From Paenibacillus sp. P25 (GTDB lineage Bacteria > Bacillota > Bacilli > Paenibacillales > NBRC-103111), in the NCBI GenBank assembly GCA_024704175.1, contig CP085629.1:7677501-7741500 (forward strand): DNA of 64,000 bases, given 5' to 3'. Shown piece after piece: positions 12,516-22,685 of the stretch (position 1 is its first letter; every line of letters begins with the position of its first letter). The translations under genes were made by a program, and so were the position numbers. The notes under the pieces were generated by a model. That model was not told the origin of the DNA, made no database searches, and saw nothing but the letters and a program-made list of their open reading frames with translations.

Positions 12516-14059
12516 ATGAATCTGCAGGGACTTACGGTGAGGGAGTCGCTGAAGCTTCCGATCCTGGAGCAAGCAAGGCTGGTCAGCGGGGAAAAGGGGC
12601 TGGACCGCGTCGTCCGTTATGTCGATATTATGGAAGTGCCGGACATCAGGGGATGGCTCCGGGAAGGGGAGCTGATCCTAACCACCGGGTATTCCACGCG
12701 CCACGACCCAGCGCGCTGCCTGAGCTCGTCGAGCTTCTGGCCCAGGCGAATGCGGCGGGCGTCGCCATCAAGCCGGAGAGGTTCATTCCGGATATCCCGA
12801 AGGAAATGATCGAGAAGAGCAATCAGTATGATATTCCGATCATCCAGCTTCCGGTCGGGATACCTTACATTGATATAACATATGCCGTCATGGAACGGAT
12901 TTTGGACAAGCAGGTCGCCTTGCTCCGCAGGTCGGAGGAAGTATATAAGACGCTGACGAATTTGGTCTTGACCAACAGCGGGATTCAGGTCGTAGCCGAC
13001 AATGTGGCCGAACTTGTGAAGTCGCCCATCTGGGTCATCGGCCGCGGCGGGGACATCCTGGTCTCTTCCCCGCGCCAGACGCCGTATGAGCCGTCACCTA
13101 GAAACCGCCACTGGGAAGTGACGGTGGATAAACAGTTCATGGGCAAGCTCATCGTCGGGAAGGAGCAGCTGGACGAGCTTGAGCTGGTATGCGTAGAGCA
13201 GGCGCGGCTCGTCTTCTCCCTAGAGCTCATGCGCAAGAAAATCGCCGAGGATACCGAAGCGCGCCTGCGCGGCAATTTTCTTGAAGAGCCGCTGACGGGT
13301 ATGCCCTTATCGGTTCAGGAAGCAGAGAACAAAGGGCGCCAGCTGGGGCTGGATCCCGGTTGGTCTTGGGAAATAGGCGTGGTGGAAGGGGAGCAACCTT
13401 TTACCGATTACGAGTCTCCGTTTCTGCTCGAATTAAACCCGCTGCTTCAGCAGGCATCCGCGGGCCTGAAGGTCCGCTCGCATGTCCAGCTGCAGGCGGG
13501 GCGTCTGATTTTGTTCCTGCCCAGCGTGAGGATGGGGGATGCGCCCAGGAAGAAACAGGAACCGGAGAGAGCAAGCGGATGGGCCGGCCTGCTCCAGCCG
13601 CTGCTCAGGCGATGGGGAACGCTGCGGTGCGGGTTCGGAAGCCCGTGTTCTCTGTGGGAGGTTCACCGCGGCTACAGAGAAGCCCAAAAGGCTCTCAGGA
13701 TCGGTATCCGGCTGCATAAAGAGCGGCGACTGTTTGCCTTTGGCGAAGTGGAGCTGTTCGATCTAATGCTCGAAACGTCCGACCCTGGACGGCTAAACAA
13801 GCTGGTGCAGCGAAACATCGGCAAATTGTACGAGCATGACAAAGAGCACGGAACGGAGCTCGTTACGACGCTGTATCATTATTTGGCGGCGGGCGGGAGT
13901 CTGATCGAAGCGGCGAACCGCTTGTATATTCACCGGAATTCCGTAAAATACCGGATGGACCGGATTAAGGAAATGACCGGAATGGACTTGGACAGCGCTT
14001 CCAGCCGGTTTGAGCTGTACCTGTGCACCGTGTACTCTTTACTGAACCGAACGGATTAA
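12516..14059 (+). CDS. PucR-family transcriptional regulator
   Basis: The protein is about 514 residues when joined. The N-terminal PucR domain (LTVRESLKLPILEQARLV, then VRYVDIMEVPDIRGWL and GELILTTGYS) breaks near 12700-12712. It resumes as LPELVELLAQANAAGVAIKP. A central GGDEF-like, sugar-regulator-like region follows, and the C-terminus has the PucR helix-turn-helix (GGSLIEAANRLYIHRNSVKY, RMDRIKEMTG). Members often control purine, hydantoin, amino acid or GABA catabolism. Its position immediately upstream of racemase, OPT, DUF917 and DUF1177 genes suggests it regulates that cluster. The ATG at 12516 is preceded by AGGTGAAGG. A strong terminator follows, so it is probably its own transcription unit. 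Confidence 0.85.
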
Positions 14060-14105
14060 AAGAAGGCCCATTTGTGCTCTGAGCACAATGGGTCTTCTTT
14101 AGTTT
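14060..14105 (+). terminator. Rho-independent terminator after pucR-like gene
   Basis: A near-perfect hairpin of about 20 bp (AAGAAGGCCCATTTGTGCTC pairing with GAGCACAATGGGTCTTCTT) starts at the stop codon and ends in TTTAGTTTT. Confidence 0.85.
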
Positions 14106-14216
14106 TGGCGGGCCGGTACATTGTTGAGAAATTGAAAACGGTCTAAAATCGATGTAAACATATCTATCAACAAACTTCCACAAAACACTTGCAGATTATG
14201 GAAAGGGTGAGCGTAA

Positions 14217-14861
14217 GTGATAGGACTGATTCGTGTCTTTAGTACGGATAACCCGGACATTCTGGAGCAGCACGGCCGGAAGATCACGGAGCTCTACGGG
14301 ATTCCCGTCGTCAGTCGGAGTATACCCGACCAGCCGCTCGGCATTTACGATGAGGAAACCGAAGCACGGGCCGTCCCGAAGATCGTGGAGCAGGGCCGCA
14401 GCATGGAAGCGGAAGGTCGCCGCCTTCTTATCATCAGCTGCGCGGCCGACCCGGCTATCGAGCAGTTGCGGCGGGAGGTCGACATTCCCGTCATCGGCGC
14501 TGGAAGCGCTGCCGCACTAACGGCTCTGGCGGCGGGACAAACGGTCGGCGTGATGGGCATTACCGAGGACGCACCGGAGGTCGTGAAGCGGATTCTCGGG
14601 GAGCGGTCCGTCGGCTATATTCGTCCGGAAGGCGTGACCAACACAACGGACCTGCTGACGGAGGCCGGCCGGGAACAAGCTTTAAAGACGGCGCGCTCAC
14701 TCCTTGAGCTGGGCGCCAAGACGATCGTCTTCGCCTGCACCGGGTTCTCGACCATCGGCTTCGCAGATGTAGTGAGAAGCGAGCTGCAGGTGCCCGTCAT
14801 TGACGCCGTGGAGGCGGAGGGGTCGCTTGCCTCAGCGTTTTACAAACAACTCGCCATCTAA
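14217..14861 (+). CDS. Asp/Glu/hydantoin racemase family protein
   Basis: This 214-residue protein belongs to the cofactor-independent Asp/Glu/hydantoin racemase superfamily. The two catalytic cysteines are visible in LLIISCAADPAIEQL (about residue 79) and TIVFACTGFSTIGF (about residue 174), with the family glycine-rich GAGSAAALTALAAGQTVGVMG between them. The start is GTG at 14217, after GAAAGGGTGA. Hydantoin racemase (HyuE-like) is the closest role suggested by the DUF917 neighbour, but aspartate or glutamate racemase and maleate isomerase-like activities cannot be excluded. It begins a run of co-directional genes and is intact. Confidence 0.8.
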   Translation: MIGLIRVFSTDNPDILEQHGRKITELYGIPVVSRSIPDQPLGIYDEETEARAVPKIVEQGRSMEAEGRRLLIISCAADPAIEQLRREVDIPVIGAGSAAALTALAAGQTVGVMGITEDAPEVVKRILGERSVGYIRPEGVTNTTDLLTEAGREQALKTARSLLELGAKTIVFACTGFSTIGFADVVRSELQVPVIDAVEAEGSLASAFYKQLAI

Positions 14862-14890
14862 TCCTGGCTCTGGCAAAGAGGGGCTCCGCC

Positions 14891-15768
14891 TTGGCAAAAT
14901 CGTACACGATGTTAATCTTCTGCGTCTTCGTCTGGGCTTTAAATTATATTGCCAGGCAATTTCTATTGCAAGTGTTCCCTCCCTTGTTTCTTTCGGCCTT
15001 CAGCCTGACGGTGGTGTCCTGCGTGTTTCTGGTCTGGGCCTTCTTCACCAAGTCGGCCGTCAAGCCGGCCGGCAAGGAGTGGCTTCTGCTGCTGGCCTCC
15101 GCCGGAATTGGGCTTATCGCGAATCAGATCCTGCTCTTTCAAGGACTCCGGCATACGTCGGCGACGAACGCATCCCTGATCTTCACGCTGTCCCCTCTGA
15201 TGACGGCCGGTCTTGCCGCCGCGTTCCTGAAAGAAAAAGTGACATGGCGCATGATCCTGGCTGCCTGGCGGCGTCGCTGGGCGTAGGCACCGCTTTAAAC
15301 CTGCACGGATTCGCGATGAAGACGGGGGATCTCTTGATGTTCGGAGCGGTTTTTACCTTCTCCTGCAACCTGATCTTCACCCGGATTCTATCCCGCAGAC
15401 TGACGCCTTTTATCATCACGGTATACAGTTTTGCGCTGAGCGCCGTGCTGTTTGACCCGTTCGTCCTGTCGTCCTTGAAGATCGACTGGGCGCAGCCGCT
15501 CCGCATCTGGGGGCTGGCGTTCGCCGCGGTGCTGGTGGCGCAGGGTCTGGCGAATGTGCTGTGGAACAAAGGAATGCAGGACGTCGGCGCGGCCAAATCC
15601 GCGATTGTGCTGAATTTGCAGCCGATGATGACCATGCTTCTGGACTTTATCCTTTTCGGCCATCCTGTTACTGTTCAACAAACGCTGGGAGCCGCTCTTG
15701 TGTTCGGCGGCGTTCTTCTCGGTACTTTACCGATGGGGAGTGTAGTTAAAAAATCCAAGGCTCACTAG
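14891..15768 (+). CDS. EamA/DMT-superfamily transporter
   Basis: Two EamA halves give about ten membrane segments and about 292 residues when joined, the standard size of drug/metabolite transporters. The first half (TTG start at 14891 after GAGGGG) ends in FLKEKVTWRMILA. A frameshift near 15265 moves to a frame reading ASLGVGTALNLHGFAMKTGD, and the second half ends in LVFGGVLLGTLP. The gene sits between the racemase and OPT genes with short spacing on both sides, so it may export or import a metabolite of the same pathway. The substrate is unknown. Confidence 0.82.
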
Positions 15769-15779
15769 GGGGACTCCAT

Positions 15780-17399
15780 ATGGATCACGTAAAAAACGAG
15801 AACGGGAAAAAGCATCCAAGTATATTCGAGCCGTTTGCACTGGTAGTGAACATTGTAACAGGCGTTATTGGAGCCATCATCGGCATGCAGATTGTTACGA
15901 CTCTGGGGGTAACCCCCAATACGGCGATCATCGGCGCGCTGGTGGCCATGCTGATCGCGAGAATTCCGGTGGCCGTGTTCAATAAATACCGGTCCGTCCA
16001 CCGCCAAAACCTGGTGCAAACCTCCATCTCTTCCGCCACCTTCGGAGCAGCCAACAGCCTGCTCATTCCGATCGGCATACCGTTCGCCATGGGGATGAAG
16101 GAACTCATCGTGCCGATGCTGATCGGCGCAGCCCTTGCGATGTTCGTGGACGCCGTGCTGTTGTACAAGCTGTTCGACTCCAAGCTGTTTCCGGCTTCGG
16201 AAACCTGGGCCCCCGGCGTGGCTACGGCCGAATCGATTCTCGCCGGAGACAAGGGCGGGAAGCGGGCGGGTCTGCTCGGGGTCGGTACGCTGCTCGGGCT
16301 GATCGGCTCTTATTTTCAAATTTCCATGTCGGCCTTCGGCGTCGCCTTTATCGGGAACATCTGGGCGCTCGGCATGTTCGGCATCGGCCTGATGATCCGG
16401 CAATATTCGGTTCCGTGGTTCGGCGCGGATGTGAACAAGCTCTATATCGCGCACGGCGTCATGATCGGCGCGGGCATTGTCGCTTTGATCCAGGCCTGCA
16501 TGCTCATCTTCAGCAAGCAAAAGAAAGTGAGCCGCAATCAGGGCCATCAGGAAACGGCGGCCGCAGCCGAAGAGCGTTTAACGAGACCGATCGGCGAGGC
16601 CAGACGCGCTCTAGGACTTGGATTCGCCGCTTATCTCGTCATTGCCCTCATTATCGCCGTTATCGGCGGCATCATTACGAAAATGTCGGTCGGCATGCTC
16701 ATCGGTTTTATCATTTTCGCCGCTTTCGCCGCGTTCGTTCATGAGCTGATCGTAGGCATCGCGGCCATGCACTCCGGATGGTTCCCGGCCTTTGCGGTCG
16801 CGTTCATCACGCTGCTTTTCGGAATTATGATCGGCTTTCCGCCGATGGCTCTTGCGCTCCTCGCCGGGTTCAGCGCCGCGACCGGTCCGGCTTTCGCCGA
16901 TATGGGGTACGATCTCAAGACCGGCTACATCCTGCGCGGCAATGGCGAAGATCCGGAATACGAGCTGAAAGGCAGAAGACAGCAATATATTACGGGCATG
17001 ATCGCCTTCGGCGTGGCCCTGCTTACGGTGATCTGCACGTTTAACGGCTATTTTGCGCAAAATCTGGTGCCCCCGATCGATAAAGTATACGTTTCGACGA
17101 TTAAAGCGGGCGCTTCTCCCGAAATCGCACTGCAGCTGCTGCTTTGGGCGATTCCCGGGGCGATCTTCCAGCTCATCGGCGGTCCCAGCCGCCAAATCGG
17201 GGTGTTGTTCGCCACAGGCCTTCTGATCTCCACGCCGAACGCCTGCTGGGCGGTCATCGCCGGTATTCTGATCCGTCTCATTGTACTGAAAGTGAAGGGG
17301 AAGGAAGCCGAAACGCCGATGAGCATTCTCGCCGCCGGCTTTATTGCCGGGGATGCGCTTTACAGCTTCTTTAACTCGGTCTTCAAAATGAAAAAGTGA
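15780..17399 (+). CDS. OPT/YSL-family transporter
   Basis: This is an intact 539-residue polytopic membrane protein with about 14 hydrophobic segments and the oligopeptide-transporter superfamily layout (GVTPNTAIIGALVAMLIARI near the start, WFGADVNKLYIAHGVMIG in the middle, IGGPSRQIGVLFATGLL near the end). OPT proteins import peptides, modified peptides or metal-chelator complexes. The ATG at 15780 follows GGGGACTCCAT only 11 bases after the DMT gene, and the next gene starts 11 bases after its stop, so it belongs to a tight operon. In this context it is the likely uptake system for the substrate handled by DUF917, DUF1177 and the aminopeptidase. Confidence 0.85.
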   Translation: MDHVKNENGKKHPSIFEPFALVVNIVTGVIGAIIGMQIVTTLGVTPNTAIIGALVAMLIARIPVAVFNKYRSVHRQNLVQTSISSATFGAANSLLIPIGIPFAMGMKELIVPMLIGAALAMFVDAVLLYKLFDSKLFPASETWAPGVATAESILAGDKGGKRAGLLGVGTLLGLIGSYFQISMSAFGVAFIGNIWALGMFGIGLMIRQYSVPWFGADVNKLYIAHGVMIGAGIVALIQACMLIFSKQKKVSRNQGHQETAAAAEERLTRPIGEARRALGLGFAAYLVIALIIAVIGGIITKMSVGMLIGFIIFAAFAAFVHELIVGIAAMHSGWFPAFAVAFITLLFGIMIGFPPMALALLAGFSAATGPAFADMGYDLKTGYILRGNGEDPEYELKGRRQQYITGMIAFGVALLTVICTFNGYFAQNLVPPIDKVYVSTIKAGASPEIALQLLLWAIPGAIFQLIGGPSRQIGVLFATGLLISTPNACWAVIAGILIRLIVLKVKGKEAETPMSILAAGFIAGDALYSFFNSVFKMKK

Positions 17400-17410
17400 G
17401 GTGACGGGCC

Positions 17411-18468
17411 ATGACCGGAATCAAACTGGATGAAAGCATGATGCAGTACGCCGTCTACGGCGGCGCCGTCCTGGGCGGCGGCGGAGGCGGCTGGATCGAA
17501 GACGGACTGCAAATCGGCCGCCTGGCGCTCGAAATCGGCCAGCCGGAGCCGCTTCCGGCGGATGCCTTCGCGGACGAGGACGTCTGGGTCACGGTGTCGC
17601 TGGTCGGTGCGCCGGGGGCCAAGGACAAGTACGTCAAGCCGATTCACTACGCCAAGGCGCTCGAGCCGCTCGCCCATCAAATAGGCAAACCGATCGCGGG
17701 CGTCCATACGAATGAGAACGGGGCGGGAACGACGGTCAACGGCTGGTTCCAATCCGTCGTCGCCGGGATTCCGCTCGTGGACTTCGCCTGCAACGGGCGG
17801 GCTCATCCGACGGGAGCCATGGGTTCGCTCAACTTGTCGGAGCTCGCCGGCTATGTCTCCCATCAAACGGCAGTAGGCGGGAAAGACGCCGATTACATCG
17901 AGATGAGCATTTCCGGCTCGCTGAGCAAAGCCGCTTCGATGGTCCGCAAGCTGTCCGTGGAAGCCGGAGGGCTCGTGGCGGTAGCCCGAAACCCGGTAAC
18001 CGCCGCCTATGCAAGACAGCACGGCGCAGCCGGTGCGATTACGCAGGCGATCGAGGTGGGTGAAGCACTGCTTTCCCGCCAGGGGAAGCTGCGATCGACG
18101 CCGTCGTGAGCAAGCTGGGAGGCAAGATCATTACCGCGGGGACAGTCACCGATTTCCGGCTGGAAACGACCGGCGGGTTCGACGTCGGAACCGTATGGAT
18201 CGACGGCGCTTTTGAGCTTACCTTCTGGAACGAATATATGACTCTTGAGAAGGAAGGCCAGCGGTACGCCACCTTCCCGGATCTGATCATGACGCTGGAC
18301 GCCAAGACGGCAAAACCGGTTGTGACCGCCGCGGTCGAGAAAGGCCAGCGACTTGCTGTCATTGCCGTACCGAAGGAGAAGTCGCTGCTCAGCAGCACGA
18401 TGTGCAACGAGAAGCTGATGAAGCCGGTGGAAGAGATCATCAACAAACCGGTCATTCCTTATCTGTAA
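17411..18468 (+). CDS. DUF917 family protein (S-methyl thiohydantoin desulfurase domain type)
   Basis: The protein is about 352 residues when joined. The N-terminal half carries the family signature LGGGGGGWIEDGLQIGRLAL, followed by HTNENGAGTTVNGWF and CNGRAHPTGAMGSL. The frame breaks near 18090 and resumes as AAIDAVVSKLGGKIITAGTV, ending in the family tail PVIPYL. DUF917 is linked in databases to hydantoin metabolism (S-Me-THD domain) and often neighbours hydantoinases. The exact reaction here is unproven. The ATG at 17411 follows GAGGTGA, 11 bases after the OPT transporter gene. Confidence 0.83.
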
Positions 18469-18516
18469 TTCATCTTAACGGACTACTACTATCATACATG
18501 ACGGAGGATTTTGGAC

Positions 18517-19459
18517 ATGACGCTGAAACAAACGATGGTTGCAATCGATACATTGGACGACAGTTTTGTCACCGGGGAGAAAGTGAAGGCCCTGTTTAAT
18601 GAATATCCCGGCGTTTCCGTTACCGTAAAGAAGGTTACCGGCGAGAAAGGCAAGCACCGACTTCATCAAGATTGTCGTTCCGGGGAGCGAAGGCAAATCG
18701 AAGGGCGGCAGCGCGCCGACATTCGGTATCATCGGCCGCCTCGGCGGGATCGGTGCACGTCCGAGCCGGATCGGTCTCGTCTCCGATGCCGACGGAGCGG
18801 TTGCGGCGGTTGCCGCCGGGCTGAAGCTGGCGGATATGCAGACGAAGGGCGATAGGCTGAAGGGCGATGTCATCATCACGACGCATATCTGCCCGGATGC
18901 ACCGACCCGGCCGCACGAACCGGTCGATTTCATGGATTCCCCGGTTGATATCGGCACCATGAACGCGCAGGAGATCGTGCCTGAGATGGAAGCGATTCTG
19001 TCCATCGATACGACCAAAGGGAACCGCGTCATCAATCACAAGGGCATCGCCATTTCGCCTACCGTCAAGGAAGGCTACATTCTTCGCGTCAGCGAGGACC
19101 TGCTGCGAATTATGGAGATGGCCACCGGGCAGCCGCCGGTGACCTTCCCTGTGACGATGCAGGATATTACGCCGTACGGCAACGATCTTTACCATATCAA
19201 CTCCATTCTCCAGCCGGCTGTCGCTACCGACGCTCCGGTTGTCGGCGTAGCGGTTACGGCGCAATCCGTCGTTCCGGGCTGCGGTACGGGCGCAAGCCAC
19301 GAAATCGACATTGCCACGGCCGTCCGCTTTGCCATCGAGGTGGCGAAGGAGATGACGAACGGGACCTGCGCTTTCTACGATAAGGCGGAGTTTGAACGCA
19401 TTACCATGCTTTACGGTTCGATGAAAATACTGCAAACGGCGGGCAGCGCTGTTCGCTAA
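18517..19459 (+). CDS. DUF1177 family protein
   Basis: About 314 residues when joined. The N-terminus reads TLKQTMVAIDTLDDSFVTGE and breaks near 18650. The remainder reads DFIKIVVPGSEGKSKGGSAP and continues through IGRLGGIGARPSRIGLVSDADG to the C-terminus. Conserved acidic and histidine residues (SDADG, THICPDAPTRPHEPVDFMDSP, GTGASHEIDIAT) suggest a metal-dependent hydrolase-like fold, but the function of the family is not established. The ATG at 18517 was preferred to TTG at 18511 because GGAGG lies nine bases before it. It follows DUF917 by 48 bases, consistent with co-transcription. Confidence 0.82.
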
Positions 19460-19462
19460 TCG

Positions 19463-19708
19463 CGAGAGGGGAACTCCCTCAGTTAATGAGAAACCCAATT
19501 AGGAATAATGGCAAAGGTTAGGCGGAGTATGCCCTGTAGGAGCGATAGCGACCGCCTTTGTTATCGGAAAATAACCGCTGCAAAAGCGAATCATTCGATG
19601 TTTTCCGATAACAACAGCGGCCGGAAGGGGATACTTCGCCGGGGACCAAGGCAGATTCATGATTTATGGGTTTCTCTACTGCTTGAGGGGGAATTTCCCC
19701 CTTTTTTA
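19463..19708 (+). repeat. Structured intergenic element, copy 1
   Basis: The core is 19521-19640 (120 nt). The outer stem P1 is GGCGGAGTATGCCC with GGGGATACTTCGCC. Box A is AGGAGCGATAGCGACCGCC followed by TTTG. The inner stem is a perfect 14 bp, TTGTTATCGGAAAA (19558-19571) with TTTTCCGATAACAA (19601-19614). Box B is ACAGCGGCCGGAAG. The apical loop holds a mini-hairpin CGCT...AGCG. Outside the core, GAGAAACCCA (19488-19497) pairs perfectly with TGGGTTTCTC (19667-19676), and each end carries a G-run/C-run palindrome. Two further copies with the same boxes but different stems occur at 34869-35042 and about 45150-45419. It lies between co-directional DUF1177 and aroM-like genes. Confidence 0.8.
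19685..19707 (+). terminator. Hairpin with T-run before the AroM gene
   Basis: AGGGGG and CCCCCT pair around a 5-nt loop AATTT and run into TTTTTT. This forms the right end of structured element copy 1 and may terminate transcription coming from the DUF1177 side. Confidence 0.6.
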
Positions 19709-19733
19709 ACTTTCATAAGCGGAGGGAATCGTG

Positions 19734-20405
19734 ATGCAAAAGCTCGGAATGATTACCATCGGCCAAGCGCCGCGCACGGATGTAGCCCCGATTATCGAGA
19801 AATATTTGGTAGACCGCGCGGAGCTGATCCAGGTCGGCGTACTCGACGGCTTCACCAAGGAATACATCGAAGCGAACCTGTATCCCGAAGAAGGCGACTA
19901 CATTCTAACCTCCCGGCTAACCAGCGGCGAGTCCGTCGTGATGTCCCGTTCCAAAATCCAGCCCATCCTGCAAAATAAAATCAACGAGCTGGAGCAGCAG
20001 GGCATTAAGCAGATTCTTTTGCTGTGCACGGGTGTTTTTCCCGGACTTCGAACCGCGTCGGCCTACCTGATCGAACCGGACCATATCATTCCTCCGGCTG
20101 TGAAGGCCATGGTAGGAAGCCGGCGCTTCGGGGTCATCGTCCCGCTCGTCGAGCAGAAAGTTAATCTAAAGCCCAAATATTCGCCTTTCGGCATGGACCC
20201 GATTTTTGCCGTAGCCTCTCCGTACAAGTTCGATGAGGCCAATTTTCATGAGGCGGCCCAGGAGCTGAAGGACAAGGTCGATATCATTCTGCTGGACTGC
20301 ATGGGGTATACGGAGGAAGCGAGAACGTTGGTTTCCGAGGCTTCGGGCCTGCCGGTGATTCTATCCAATGCTATAATGGCAAAGATAGTATCTGAAATGA
20401 TTTAG
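19734..20405 (+). CDS. AroM family protein
   Basis: This intact 223-residue protein starts with the AroM signature (KLGMITIGQAPRTDVAPII) and contains the paired motifs ILLLCTGVFPGL and IILLDCMGYTEEAR. Its two cysteines recall the Asp/Glu racemase superfamily fold. E. coli aroM lies in the aroL region but has no established function. The ATG at 19734 was chosen over GTG at 19731 because GGAGGG is seven bases before it. The gene sits between element copy 1 and the aminopeptidase gene, only 19 bases from the latter. Linkage to DUF1177 and OPT suggests a catabolic rather than an aromatic-biosynthetic role. Confidence 0.85.
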   Translation: MQKLGMITIGQAPRTDVAPIIEKYLVDRAELIQVGVLDGFTKEYIEANLYPEEGDYILTSRLTSGESVVMSRSKIQPILQNKINELEQQGIKQILLLCTGVFPGLRTASAYLIEPDHIIPPAVKAMVGSRRFGVIVPLVEQKVNLKPKYSPFGMDPIFAVASPYKFDEANFHEAAQELKDKVDIILLDCMGYTEEARTLVSEASGLPVILSNAIMAKIVSEMI

Positions 20406-20424
20406 CCAAAGGGTGGGAATATTC

Positions 20425-21375
20425 ATGAATCCTCAATTGACCGAGATTAGTAAAAATGTATTGAAAAACTGCCTGGGGCTCCGGGAACAGGAAACGTTCC
20501 TTGTCGTATCGGACGAGGAGAAGAAGGAGCTTGCCGAATCGCTGTATGAAGCTGGGAGAAGCCTCGGGGCGGAAGCGATGCTGGTCGTCATGAAAGGGCG
20601 GAGCAAGCCGGGCGAAGAACCGCCGGCCCCTATTGCCGCGGCCATGTCAGGCTCCCAGGTCGTCGTCTGCATCACGGAATACTCGCTGACCCACACGAAG
20701 GCCCGCAAACAAGCGGCCGCAGACCGGCGCCCGGGTGGCCACCATGCCGGGAATTACGGAGGACATGTTCCTGGAAGGAGCCATCTCCGCCGACTATACC
20801 CAGGTTAAGGCGCTGACGGAGAAGGTAACCGGCATCCTCAGTCAAGGGAAGCAGGTCCGGATTGAAAAGGACGGCTTCGCCCTTTCGTTCTCTATTGACG
20901 GACGGAATGGAGTTCCGAGCACGGGTATGTATCTCAATCCCGGCGAATCCGGAAACCTGCCTTCGGGGAGGCCTACATCGCTCCGGTCGAAGGAACGGCA
21001 TCGGGCCAAATTCGCGTGGACGGTTCGATTGCGGGGATCGGGAAGCTGGATGCGCCGCCGCTGCTCACGGTGGAGCAAGGACGTCTGGTGAGTGCGGAAG
21101 GCGGAAAGGCCGGAGAGGAGCTGCTCCGGATGCTTGGCGACGGGGACGGCAGGTCGCTCGGCGAATTCGGCATCGGAACCAACGATAAAGCGAGAGTGAC
21201 CGGGGTCATCCTGGAGGATGAGAAGGTGTACGGGACGATCCACGTCGCCTTCGGCAGTAACAACACCTTCGGCGGAACCGTTGCGGCGGGCGTTCATTTG
21301 GACTGCGTCGTCAGCGGCCCGGACGTGTATCTGGATGACAAGAAGATCATGGAAAAAGGCAAGCTTCTCGTCTGA
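20425..21375 (+). CDS. Aminopeptidase T/M29-like family protein (COG2309 type)
   Basis: About 317 residues when joined, with two frameshifts (near 20725 and 20965). The opening part reads LREQETFLVVSDEEKKELAE, then ITEYSLTHTKARKQA. The middle part reads TMPGITEDMFLEGAI. The last part reads GEAYIAPVEGTASGQIRVDG and ends with the metallopeptidase-like LGEFGIGTNDKARVTG and HVAFGSNNTFGGTV. The His and acidic residues in this C-terminal part are typical of leucyl aminopeptidase/aminopeptidase T relatives. The ATG at 20425 follows AGGGTGGG. It closes the PucR-linked cluster and would suit release of an amino acid from an imported peptide-like substrate. The specific substrate is inference only. Confidence 0.8.
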
Positions 21376-21455
21376 AAAAGTGGTATGATCCCGGTAAGGA
21401 GAGGGGGCTGAGCTATGGGCGCCGGATCGTTCGAAGCCGCCTGGAGCTGGAAGGC

Positions 21456-22275
21456 ATGCAACTGGCGGATGAGCTCATGAACCAGACGCTGGAGGTACTT
21501 ACGAATCACGAATCGGTCCGGGGGTTCCGGGACCGGTCCCTTCCGGAAGGGACGCTACGTGCGATTCTTACCGCGGCCAGAAGTGCGCCTACCTCTTCCA
21601 ATCTGCAGGCCTACAGCATCATTGTCATTGAGAGCGAAGAGCGGAAGGATCGTATGGCAGTCCTTTCCGGCAATCAGGGATTTATCCGGGAGGCGCCGGT
21701 GTTCCTGGTGTTCTGTGCGGATATTTACCGGCTCAAGTATGTTACCGCGCGCCAAGGCTACACCTTTGCGGCCAACACGCTGGAGATGTTCCTGCTGGCT
21801 TCGGTCGATGCGGCCCTGGCGCTGCAGAACGCGCTGGTCGCCGCCGAATCGCTGGGGCTTGCTGCGGTTCCCGTCGGATCGGTCCGTAACCATCCCGCGG
21901 AGATGGCGGAGGAACTGGGACTACCGGACGGAGTCTTCGCTTTGGCGGGATTGTCCGTCGGCTTCGAGCGGGAAGGCGTACGGCGCGGCGTGAAGCCGCG
22001 GTCTGCCCGAACGGGTCACGGTACACCGGGAATGGTATTCGACGGACCTGCTGGAAGAGGGGCTGGCCCAGTATGACCGCGTAATGATGGAGCGCAGAAC
22101 GTATGACGGCCGCCGCGTCTCCATGGCCGGCGAGCCGGAACGGGAAGGGATCGAGTACGGCTGGTGCGAGCATTCCGCACGTCGCTGCACACGTCCCGAG
22201 ACCATCGCCGCTTCAGCCAGTTTGCGTGAGAACCTGCGGGCGGTGCTGGAGCAGAGAGGATTTTCATTCCGTTAG
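21456..22275 (+). CDS. NfsA/NfrA-type nitroreductase (FMN-dependent NADPH oxidoreductase)
   Basis: About 273 residues when joined. The N-terminus (TLEVLTNHESVRGFRDRSLP), then ARSAPTSSNLQAYSIIVIES and NALVAAESLGLAAVPVGSVRN, match the flavin-binding core of the NfsA/FRP group. The frame breaks near 21985 and continues KPRLPERVTVHREWYSTDLL, the family C-terminal segment with the REWY motif. These enzymes reduce nitroaromatics, quinones or flavins with NADPH. The start is uncertain: ATG 21456 has GGAG nine bases upstream, while ATG 21480 gives the start most like NfrA. It lies about 80 bases after the aminopeptidase gene and just before the cupin gene. Confidence 0.82.
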
Positions 22276-22289
22276 AGGAGGTAGAGGGC

Positions 22290-22619
22290 ATGAAAATCAT
22301 TGACGTACCTTTCGGTACGCTGGATTGGAGCACCGTGGAGCCCACTGTGCATCAAGGAGTAACGGGACAAGCGCTATGGCGGACGCTTGAAATCGGTAAT
22401 ATCCGTGTACGCATGGTGGAGTATACGCCCGGTTATCTCGCCGACCATTGGTGCAGCCGGGGACATGTCTTGCTGGTACTGGAAGGGGAGCTCGACACGG
22501 AACTCAGCGACGGCCGGACCTTCAAGCTGAAGCCGGGCATGAGCTACCATGTGGCCGACGGCGCCGAGCCTCACCGGTCGTCAACCGCCACCGGCGCGAA
22601 ATTGTTTATTGTGGATTAG
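22290..22619 (+). CDS. DHCW-motif cupin fold protein
   Basis: A 109-residue single-domain cupin. The ADHWCSRGHVLLVLEGELD segment contains the modified metal-site region that names the DHCW cupin family, followed by KPGMSYHVADGAEPHRS. No catalytic role is established for this group. The ATG at 22290 follows GAGGAGGTAGAGGGC, only 14 bases after the nitroreductase stop, so the two are probably co-transcribed. The gene is intact. Confidence 0.85.
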   Translation: MKIIDVPFGTLDWSTVEPTVHQGVTGQALWRTLEIGNIRVRMVEYTPGYLADHWCSRGHVLLVLEGELDTELSDGRTFKLKPGMSYHVADGAEPHRSSTATGAKLFIVD

Positions 22620-22685
22620 CGTCCTGATATTGAAACGGTTTAGAGTATGTTATACTGGTTTTATTACAGTAGTTGGAGGGATAAT

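Noticed and set aside
22630..22656. TTGAAA...TATACT as a promoter for the toxin-antitoxin pair
   Set aside because: Spacing is only 15 bases, so it is a weak promoter match and not listed as a feature.
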